Shown: positions 1 through 5,800 of the stretch, in pieces
Numbering within the stretch: the stretch's first letter is position 1
How the letters are laid out: the number at the start of each line of letters is the position of its first letter
NCBI GenBank assembly: GCA_943359415.1
Contig: CALRHQ010000023.1
Location: 1 to 13,217 of the forward strand
Source: Candidatus Peribacteria bacterium
GTDB taxonomy: Bacteria; Patescibacteriota; Gracilibacteria; UBA1369; LOWO2-01-FULL-3
Direction of reading: 5' to 3'
Length of the DNA: 13,217 nt
Made by a program: the position numbers and the translations under genes
The notes under the pieces: model-generated
Database searches by the model: none
The model's input: the letters and a program-made list of their open reading frames with translations, nothing else
Told to the model about the DNA's origin: nothing

Positions 1-3000
1 GTAACAATGGAAGATATGGTAGACATCGAAGGCCTTGAAAATTTTCGTGAATTTTCAGATGAGGAATTAAAAGGCGTAGACCTCAGAGTCTTGGATTTTA
101 TAGCTGTAACAATAGGACACATGTCTATTGGTGCAAACAATATAGAAACATGGCTGGCCATACTTGCGGCAATTTATGAAATCAGACATGAATCACAGGA
201 AGGGAAGATTCCGTTTTTAAATGAAAATGAAACTTTGATTTTGGCGGGAATTGGTGAAGGTGGCATCGCACAGGAGTTTAGATTATTTTTAATGCACCTC
301 TGCGGACAATATGCTTCGGGACGTTTCGGTATTGAAACAAATGATGGAGATCTTTTCGACCGTGGAGTTTTACAGAAAGAAGGGATTTTAAAAATAAAAG
401 ACATACAGGAAGGACTATTTTTAGAGAGTGAAATAAGCGAAATAGAAAAAGTAATGGCACAATTAATCAAGTCTGAATACATTTTAAAAGATCTGCAAGA
501 CATGGAGGAAGGAAAACTAAAAAAACTTTGTAGATTTTTGACAATAATAAGTATCAAAAATGCACAATACGCTAAATCCGGATACGGTGGAATGCTTACA
601 AAAACAATCTTTTTGATAGCCAAAATACGCGGCGTAACCCCTCACGATGCAATCAAATCTTTTTTCAATCATGCTGACGGCGATAGTATCGAAGAATTAA
701 GAGAAAGAATATACACAATTTGTAGGGAAGCCGGAGGAGAAATACCTGAGCTTAGTGACGAAGAAATCATGGTTTGGAGCAAAAGTGCTGCTGATCCATA
801 CATCGTGCCGTCGCAGTTTGGACAAGTAAAAGCCGGAGCGGTAGCTACAGATTCAGACTGGAGAGGAGGCACAGGAAATCGTCCGGTCGCAACCAATCGC
901 GCGGCTCATCCTTGGATAACAGAAGCAAGAAAACTCGATGCTATCTGGCAGGATGCGCTTGGTTTGATGACAGTCAATTGGGCATCAAGCAACACAAGCC
1001 CTGTCGACGCATTTAAAAAAACTTTGGAAGGAAATGTTGACGGCTGGACATTATGTACAGCACTACTAAGAGCCATGAAATGTATCATCGGAAACTGCAG
1101 ACATTGCAACACAGGAACATGTGCACCGATGTTGACGACTCAAGCTAAAAAACCAAGAGAAAAATTAAGGATATTCGACAAAGATACCACAGAAGATCCG
1201 GATTCAAAAGAAGTTAACGTAAAAACACAAAAAGAAAGAGCAAAAAGATTCATGCTTGCTTTTATCCGTACCATGAAAGTTTTATTGAAAAATGTTGGCG
1301 CAACAACAATAGAAGAAGCCAATGGTAAAAGAGATTTATTAAAAATCATTGATGGTGTAGAGGTGGAAGGGGCTGATTATATACGGGCATTAAAAGATCA
1401 TCCATATACAGATGACGAAGTTGCTCATGCTTGCAGTGTGAGCCAAAGGTTGAATATCGGCAAATTCATAGGCAAAACAGATTTCGACCATGAAGGCCTT
1501 AGCGGAATAATAAAAAATTATCTATCTCTAGGTGACGAAGGAGTATCTCCGGAAGATTTTTCAAGAAATGCCTTTTTATTAGTTGGCGACATCGTAAACA
1601 TCGCACCTTATCTGCCAAAAGACCAGCTTGCAAGTTTCATAGGTTTTGCACGCACAGCTAATGAAAAATTAAAAAAAGGAATTAATTTTGATAGAGATAA
1701 TTCCATTGCAGAATACAGCGGTGGAAACATAGACAGAAATCGTCAAGAATCTTTAGAAAGATTAATTACAGGTGATAGAATCATAGAATTACTGGAAAAT
1801 TTTCAAAAAGATGGCAACGTCCACGCTCTCAAAGATAACTTTTTCTCACGCACAACTCATTCAACAGATCCAAAACTTTCCATAAAAAGTCCACGTGCGA
1901 TAGTTTCACAACAAAACTTTTTCACTATAGATACTTACCAAGGCTCACAACGACAAGTCGCACAACAATTGATTGAACACATCAAAACAAAAGAACAAAA
2001 AGAGCCTGTCGTAATAACTATAGATAAACCTTTGACGGATAGAGACATGGGCATTTTAAGCGCTTTAAATGCAATCTATCATCATTTCCCTGAAGAATTT
2101 GAGAGAACAGTTGAAAGTATTGAAGTCAGGTTAACAAGTGGAGTTTCTGGACACAACCTTGGGGCATTAATCAACGGAAATTATCTCTTTGGAGTAGGCC
2201 AAGGTAAGAGCAAATTAAGGATCGTTGTCGGAAGTCCGGATAAATCAGCGCACGGCGACGGTAGTGTAGGTATGTCGGCAAATGGCGCAACAATCATTGT
2301 TCACGGACATATAGGGGACTGCGGAGGGGCTTATGCTTCGGATTTAGATCTTTCTTGTAGAGGTTCTGCAGGAAAATTAGGCATGGGGGCAAAAGGAAAT
2401 ACTTTGATATATCATCATGAACCGTTACAAGACGTAGCAGGTATTTGTATGAATGGAAATGCAACAATTGTTACTGCAGGCAAACAAAATCCAAACGAAC
2501 CAAGAGAACGGCCGATCGCAAAACCGCTTACAGGCAGTGACATGCAAGGTTTGTCAAAAATTGCCATTCCACTAACTCCACAAGATGCAAAAGTGGCTCA
2601 AATTGCAGGAAATGGAACATTAATCAAAAAATTATCACATCTGGATCAAATAGAAGTAGCAGGAACATTAGAGGCAAATTATCCACGTTATGAAAATGGA
2701 GAATCTCCAAACTTTGACAGCAAAAATTGGTCAAAAATAGTTTCAGAAAATTATTATCGCAATCTTGTAACTTCATTATTTGTTTATGATTTTTACAAAA
2801 TGCGTGAAGATGTCAGTTTTGAGGATCAAGCAGATAGCGCGGCCGGTGAATTGCTCGAGATAATGGGACTAAACGGTGACGAAGAAGCCAACAAATCACT
2901 TATTCCTGCAATAAGTGCACTTCTTCAATCAATAAGAACATCATTTATCAACGCAAATAAGGAATTAACTGAAAAAGATCCTGACGCCGCCTTCTTAAAA

Positions 3001-3102
3001 GCACGAGCCATGTCTTTAAAATTAATTGAAAGGTTAAAAACTACACCACAAGAATCAATAGAAGGAGTTCTTGCAGTTGATGCTTCAACATTCACATCCT
3101 AG
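1..3102 (+). CDS. Glutamate synthase-like protein, FMN and GXGXG domains (5' end outside window)
   Basis: Divergent relative of the glutamate synthase (GOGAT) large chain, which passes glutamine-derived ammonia to 2-oxoglutarate. The frame is open to the left edge; the first ATG is at 7, only about 35 residues before the first FMN-domain motif, so the true start and any glutaminase domain probably lie upstream. Numbering from that ATG, FMN-domain signatures appear in family order: GHMSIG (37-42), GEGG (83-86), ASGRFGIE (103-110), NAQYAKSGYGG (185-195), GGTG (287-290) and a cysteine cluster C359, C364, C367, C372 matching the 3Fe-4S site. A PLTDRDMG segment (675-682) leads to a GXGXG beta-helix at about 712-825. 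About 60 extra residues sit between 110 and 184, and about 200 residues of unassigned C-terminal extension follow. Family membership is clear; substrate and electron donor are not. A terminator follows. Confidence 0.8.
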   Translation, partial: VTMEDMVDIEGLENFREFSDEELKGVDLRVLDFIAVTIGHMSIGANNIETWLAILAAIYEIRHESQEGKIPFLNENETLILAGIGEGGIAQEFRLFLMHLCGQYASGRFGIETNDGDLFDRGVLQKEGILKIKDIQEGLFLESEISEIEKVMAQLIKSEYILKDLQDMEEGKLKKLCRFLTIISIKNAQYAKSGYGGMLTKTIFLIAKIRGVTPHDAIKSFFNHADGDSIEELRERIYTICREAGGEIPELSDEEIMVWSKSAADPYIVPSQFGQVKAGAVATDSDWRGGTGNRPVATNRAAHPWITEARKLDAIWQDALGLMTVNWASSNTSPVDAFKKTLEGNVDGWTLCTALLRAMKCIIGNCRHCNTGTCAPMLTTQAKKPREKLRIFDKDTTEDPDSKEVNVKTQKERAKRFMLAFIRTMKVLLKNVGATTIEEANGKRDLLKIIDGVEVEGADYIRALKDHPYTDDEVAHACSVSQRLNIGKFIGKTDFDHEGLSGIIKNYLSLGDEGVSPEDFSRNAFLLVGDIVNIAPYLPKDQLASFIGFARTANEKLKKGINFDRDNSIAEYSGGNIDRNRQESLERLITGDRIIELLENFQKDGNVHALKDNFFSRTTHSTDPKLSIKSPRAIVSQQNFFTIDTYQGSQRQVAQQLIEHIKTKEQKEPVVITIDKPLTDRDMGILSALNAIYHHFPEEFERTVESIEVRLTSGVSGHNLGALINGNYLFGVGQGKSKLRIVVGSPDKSAHGDGSVGMSANGATIIVHGHIGDCGGAYASDLDLSCRGSAGKLGMGAKGNTLIYHHEPLQDVAGICMNGNATIVTAGKQNPNEPRERPIAKPLTGSDMQGLSKIAIPLTPQDAKVAQIAGNGTLIKKLSHLDQIEVAGTLEANYPRYENGESPNFDSKNWSKIVSENYYRNLVTSLFVYDFYKMREDVSFEDQADSAAGELLEIMGLNGDEEANKSLIPAISALLQSIRTSFINANKELTEKDPDAAFLKARAMSLKLIERLKTTPQESIEGVLAVDASTFTS

Positions 3103-3116
3103 ACATAAATCACAAA

Positions 3117-3161
3117 AGAAAAAGGATTCTCGATGGTATTAAGTTCAAGAATCCTTTTTCT
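3117..3161 (+). terminator. Rho-independent terminator after the glutamate synthase-like gene
   Basis: A perfect 14-bp inverted repeat (3117-3130 with 3148-3161) encloses a 17-nt loop. The descending arm carries a run of five T and the ascending arm begins A-rich, so it could also act on the minus strand. It starts 15 nt after the TAG stop at 3100-3102. Confidence 0.8.
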
Positions 3162-3259
3162 AAATGGTAACTTTTGAATGGATTGCTCCTATCAAGAGAT
3201 ACCGGAGAGCTGATATTCTGCTAAATAACTTTCGTCATAAGTAGGTATCAGTGCAAACA

Positions 3260-3265
3260 TATAAT
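3260..3265 (+). promoter_or_regulatory. Possible -10 box upstream of the HPF-like gene
   Basis: A perfect TATAAT lies 80 nt before the preferred ATG at 3346 and downstream of the terminator at 3117-3161. No convincing -35 hexamer is found 16-18 nt upstream and there is no TGn extension, so this rests on the -10 match alone. Confidence 0.3.
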
Positions 3266-3345
3266 AACACATTTTGGTAAAAATAACAATAGCGCTTTTC
3301 TCAAAAAAGAATATTATAGAAACGTACTCCATAACAAAAATCTTT

Positions 3346-3717
3346 ATGGAAATAACTTTCTTTCACAAGAACCTCACAAAGGCCGAAGAAGCCTCTTTTG
3401 CTAAGTACGTGGAAACAAAAAGGAAGATGATCTCAAATCTTCTGAAAACATTTCCGGAGAATGCAACCATAATGAGAGCAAACATCGAGAAGTTCGATAA
3501 GCACGATGCTTATCAGGTTGAGCTGTCAGTAATCTTGCCGACAAAGCAAGTTGTCGCAAAAGAAGCCAGCCATTTGATAACAAAAGCTGTAGATCTTTCG
3601 AAAGATAGATTGATGGCACAGATAAAAAAGCAGATTTCTCTAATGAGAAGAGAAAGAAAACATAAATCTATAAGGGATAGAAAAGAAGCTGGAGTAAAGG
3701 AGGAAGTTTTATTTTAA
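3346..3717 (+). CDS. hpf: Short ribosome hibernation promoting factor (HPF/RaiA-like)
   Basis: A 123-residue protein resembling the S30AE/HPF family, which binds the 30S decoding channel and idles ribosomes in slow growth. The N-terminus MEITFFHKNL is a typical first strand of the fold. An amphipathic helix with many Lys/Arg follows, then a strand-turn-strand segment (YQVELSVILPTKQVVAKEAS) and a second helix ending in basic residues (MRRERKHKSIRDRK). This length fits short HPF or RaiA; the C-terminal dimerisation domain of long HPF is absent. I prefer ATG 3346 over an in-frame TTG at 3274 because the family fold begins at MEIT and the 24 preceding residues look like intergenic sequence. No Shine-Dalgarno is present. 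The gene ends 15 nt before a strong palindromic terminator. It shares a stress theme with the rel gene nearby but is not in an operon with it. Sequence similarity is modest. Confidence 0.72.
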   Translation: MEITFFHKNLTKAEEASFAKYVETKRKMISNLLKTFPENATIMRANIEKFDKHDAYQVELSVILPTKQVVAKEASHLITKAVDLSKDRLMAQIKKQISLMRRERKHKSIRDRKEAGVKEEVLF

Positions 3718-3732
3718 TCCAAAAATACAAAC

Positions 3733-3762
3733 AAAAAAGAGATGGGATCCCATCTCTTTTTT
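3733..3762. terminator. Bidirectional terminator, 30-nt perfect palindrome
   Basis: Positions 3733-3762 form a perfect palindrome with six A at one end, six T at the other and a GGGATCCC core, giving a 13-bp stem with a 4-nt loop. It lies 15 nt after the HPF-like stop on the plus strand and 20 nt after the lipoprotein stop (TAA at 3785-3783) on the minus strand, so it can end both convergent transcripts. A small extra hairpin (GTAATT/AATTAC, 3771-3786) overlaps the lipoprotein stop codon. Confidence 0.85.
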
Positions 3763-3782
3763 GACCAAAAGTAATTCTAAAA

Positions 3783-3959
3783 TTACTTAGCTGGAGTTTC
3801 TGTAACTGGAGCTTCAGTAGCTGGAGTAACAGTTGTTTCAGGAACAACTATTGTTGTTTCAGCAGCTGGTGTCTCTGTAGCTGAAGTTTCCACTTTTGCA
3901 GAACATCCAACTAGAGAAAGCATAGCAACCAAAGCTAGAGATAGTACAATCTTCTTCAT
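3783..3959 (-). CDS. Small Thr/Glu/Pro-rich lipoprotein, 58 aa
   Basis: A 58-residue protein starting MKKIVLSLALVAMLSLVGCS. It has a short basic N-terminus, a hydrophobic core and a lipobox LVGC at residues 16-19, a textbook signal peptidase II site. Predicted export and lipid attachment at Cys19 leave a mature peptide of about 40 residues, with 11 Thr, 6 Glu and 5 Pro arranged as loose repeats of the TETPA/ATEAP type. This looks like a flexible surface stalk with no enzyme domain. Support for a real gene comes from the complete signal peptide, a consensus-like promoter at 4018-4045 about 50 nt upstream, and a terminator just past the stop. No Shine-Dalgarno is seen. The specific role is unknown; I do not recognise a family. 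The mature peptide has no LPXTG-like sortase signal, so it is probably not a substrate of the nearby sortase. Confidence 0.75.
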   Translation of the reverse strand: MKKIVLSLALVAMLSLVGCSAKVETSATETPAAETTIVVPETTVTPATEAPVTETPAK

Positions 3960-3994
3960 AGCTATTTAGGTTAAAAATTAATATATATTTAGAA

Positions 3995-4007
3995 GTGACA
4001 AAGTCAC
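3995..4007. repeat. Short inverted repeat GTGAC-AAA-GTCAC
   Basis: A perfect 5-bp inverted repeat with a 3-nt spacer sits in the 132-nt divergent region between the lipoprotein gene and aroD. It overlaps the proposed -35 of the aroD promoter and lies in the proposed leader of the lipoprotein transcript. It could be an operator half-site pair, but it is short enough to occur by chance. Confidence 0.3.
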
Positions 4008-4031
4008 AACAAAACGAATTATACGTATAAT
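4003..4031 (+). promoter_or_regulatory. Candidate aroD-ychF promoter
   Basis: GTCACA (4003-4008), a 17-nt spacer and a perfect TATAAT (4026-4031). The -35 matches consensus at 4 of 6 positions. Transcription would start near 4038 and give a leader of about 54 nt before ATG 4092. The -10 box overlaps the palindrome TTATACGTATAA at 4019-4030. Confidence 0.42.
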
Positions 4032-4045
4032 AAGTAAAATGTAAA
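4018..4045 (-). promoter_or_regulatory. Promoter of the small lipoprotein gene
   Basis: Reading the minus strand: TTTACA (4045-4040), a 16-nt spacer, then a perfect TATAAT (4023-4018). Transcription would start near 4011, giving a leader of about 52 nt. This is a good match to a housekeeping sigma-70-type promoter, and it faces the aroD promoter across the same palindrome. Confidence 0.55.
4019..4030. repeat. 12-bp palindrome at the centre of the divergent promoters
   Basis: TTATACGTATAA is a perfect palindrome. Each half supplies most of a TATAAT box, one per strand (4018-4023 minus, 4026-4031 plus). The symmetry may simply result from two overlapping -10 boxes, or it may be a shared regulator site. 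Confidence 0.45.
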
Positions 4046-4091
4046 AAAGTTAAAGTTGACAAATATACGGGGAAATGGTTTTAATAGAGCC

Positions 4092-4721
4092 ATGATCTGC
4101 GTACCAATAAGACAAAAAAGCAGTAAAGAAGCCATAAAAACGATGGTCTTATCTCAAAAAGTCGCTGACCTAAGCGAAATATGGTTTGACGAAATATCGG
4201 ATTTTTCAGAAAAGAAATTGAACGAAATAATTAAAAAGAAAAAAACTCCAATTATATACAAATGGCAGGGGAATAATGGAAATCTAAAAATAGTTTTGCA
4301 AAGAAATATAGAATATATTGATTTAGACATTAACGTACAAAAATCCATAATCAAAGAAATAAGAGAGGTAAGCCCAAAAACGAAAATAATAATGTCATTT
4401 CATGATTTTAAAATAACTCCAAAAGACGCTGATTTGAAAAAAATAATTGCAAAAATGAAAACAAAGAAAGTTGATATTTTTAAAATTGCAACTTTCGCAA
4501 ATGACTTCACCGATAATTTTAGAATGTTTAGACTTTTATCAGATCTCACAGAAAAAGGAGAAAAGGCGATATGTCTTTGCATGGGAGAAAAGGGCAAATT
4601 TTCTCGCATGGCTGGACATTTACTCGGAAATTATTTAATGTACGCTCCGCTGAATAAAAAAGATATTACAGCTGAAGGACAATTAACAGTTAAAGAACTA
4701 AAAAAATGTCTCTTAAAATAG
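4092..4721 (+). CDS. aroD: Type I 3-dehydroquinate dehydratase-like protein (aroD)
   Basis: Cytosolic shikimate-pathway enzyme family that dehydrates 3-dehydroquinate through a Schiff-base lysine. The 209 residues match the type I (beta/alpha)8 fold: MICVPI first strand, catalytic His104 in MSFHDF, Schiff-base Lys131 in DIFKIA, a CLCMGEKGKFSR strand with Arg172, and a closing GQ at 196-197 matching the APGQ loop. By my alignment to the enterobacterial enzyme, Arg48 is replaced by Trp31, Arg82 by Gln59 and Glu86 by Gly63, so part of the substrate pocket is altered. ATG 4092 puts MICV at the family's usual N-terminus; an in-frame TTG at 4056 would add 12 residues without homology. There is no Shine-Dalgarno. 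The end overlaps ychF by 16 nt, suggesting co-transcription and translational coupling. The family call is firm; activity on dehydroquinate is less certain because of the pocket changes. Confidence 0.82.
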   Translation: MICVPIRQKSSKEAIKTMVLSQKVADLSEIWFDEISDFSEKKLNEIIKKKKTPIIYKWQGNNGNLKIVLQRNIEYIDLDINVQKSIIKEIREVSPKTKIIMSFHDFKITPKDADLKKIIAKMKTKKVDIFKIATFANDFTDNFRMFRLLSDLTEKGEKAICLCMGEKGKFSRMAGHLLGNYLMYAPLNKKDITAEGQLTVKELKKCLLK

Positions 4722-5800
4722 GAATTGTAGGATTACCAAATGTAGGAAAATCAACATTATTCAACGCATTAACAAGGACGAAATGCGCGCTGTCTGCGAA
4801 TTATCCTTTTTGCACTATAGATCCAAATATTGGAATAGTTGAGGTGCCTGATTTTAGAATGAAAAAACTATCTGAATTTTCAAAATCTGAAAAAACAATT
4901 CCTGCAACAATAGAATTCGTAGATATAGCAGGGCTTGTCAAAGGCGCAAGTGCCGGGGAAGGACTTGGAAATAAATTTCTTTCACATATAAGAGAATGCA
5001 ATGCGATAGCTCACATAGTAAGAGTTTTTAATGATTCAAACGTTATACACGTACACGGAAATGTTGATCCAAAAATAGACAAAGAAGTTATAGAATCGGA
5101 ATTGATAATTGCTGATATGCAAACAACAGAAAAAAGGTTAGACAAAGCGATTTCGGATTCGAAATCAGGAGACAAAGAGAAAAAAATATATGCGGAATTG
5201 GTGAAAAAAGTTTTGGAAAATTTGCAAAAAGGAGTGATGGCTGTAGATATAGATTTAACAGAAGAAGAAAAAGAACAAGTGAAAGATTTGCATTTGCTTA
5301 CAATGAAGCCAAATTTTTATATAATAAATCTTAGTGAAGAAGAAATAAAAAATGCTGACAGAAAAAAGTTCGCAGAAATGCTAGACGTAAAAGATGAAAA
5401 TAAAATTATTCCAATTTGCGCAAAAATAGAAGAAGAGCTTGGAGATTTAAATGAAGAAGAAGCTTATGAATATTTGAAAGAGCTTGGACTAAAAGAAACC
5501 GGTTTAAACGCATTGATTCGCACAGCATATGAAACACTTGGTTTAATAACATACTTCACTACAGGCCCAAAAGAATCACATGCATGGACAATCAAAAAGG
5601 GGATATATGCCCCTCAAGCCGCCGGAGTGATTCATACAGATTTTGAAAAAGGTTTTATCAAGGCTGAAATTATCAATTGGCAAAAACTTTTGGAAGCCGG
5701 AAGCGAGGTCAAAGCAAAAGAATTGGGACTTCTAAGGATAGAAGGCAAAGAATACATCATGCAGGATGGAGATACGGTACATTTCAGATTTGCTAATTAA
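4706..5800 (+). CDS. ychF: Ribosome-binding GTPase/ATPase YchF (Obg family)
   Basis: A cytosolic P-loop nucleotidase of the Obg family that associates with ribosomes and usually prefers ATP. Its 364 residues match the usual length of about 363. G1 is GLPNVGKST (9-17), and switch II is DIAGLVKGASAGEGLGNKF (73-91), with the hydrophobic residue after DIAG typical of this family. The specificity motif reads NLSE (208-211), the NxxE form that explains relaxed guanine preference instead of NKxD. A helical coiled segment (about 125-195) and a C-terminal TGS domain (about 281-364, starting YFTTGPKESHAWT and ending GDTVHFRFAN) complete the architecture. The ATG lies inside the 3' end of aroD. No gene-specific promoter or Shine-Dalgarno is seen, so it is probably expressed from the aroD transcript. 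Its stop overlaps the convergent rel stop by 8 nt. Confidence 0.96.
   Translation: MSLKIGIVGLPNVGKSTLFNALTRTKCALSANYPFCTIDPNIGIVEVPDFRMKKLSEFSKSEKTIPATIEFVDIAGLVKGASAGEGLGNKFLSHIRECNAIAHIVRVFNDSNVIHVHGNVDPKIDKEVIESELIIADMQTTEKRLDKAISDSKSGDKEKKIYAELVKKVLENLQKGVMAVDIDLTEEEKEQVKDLHLLTMKPNFYIINLSEEEIKNADRKKFAEMLDVKDENKIIPICAKIEEELGDLNEEEAYEYLKELGLKETGLNALIRTAYETLGLITYFTTGPKESHAWTIKKGIYAPQAAGVIHTDFEKGFIKAEIINWQKLLEAGSEVKAKELGLLRIEGKEYIMQDGDTVHFRFAN

Noticed and set aside
174..623. 149-codon frame on the minus strand
   Set aside because: It is antisense to the FMN domain of the glutamate synthase-like gene; the motifs are on the plus strand.
3274..3345. TTG start adding 24 residues to the HPF-like protein
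   Set aside because: The extension has no HPF similarity and the family fold begins at the ATG at 3346.
3696..3703. AAAGGAGG, a perfect ribosome-binding-like sequence
   Set aside because: It lies in the last codons of the HPF-like gene and no start codon or ORF follows before the terminator.
4056..4091. TTG start adding 12 residues to AroD
   Set aside because: Type I enzymes typically begin near the MICV strand, and the TTG is part of a TTGACA promoter-like hexamer.
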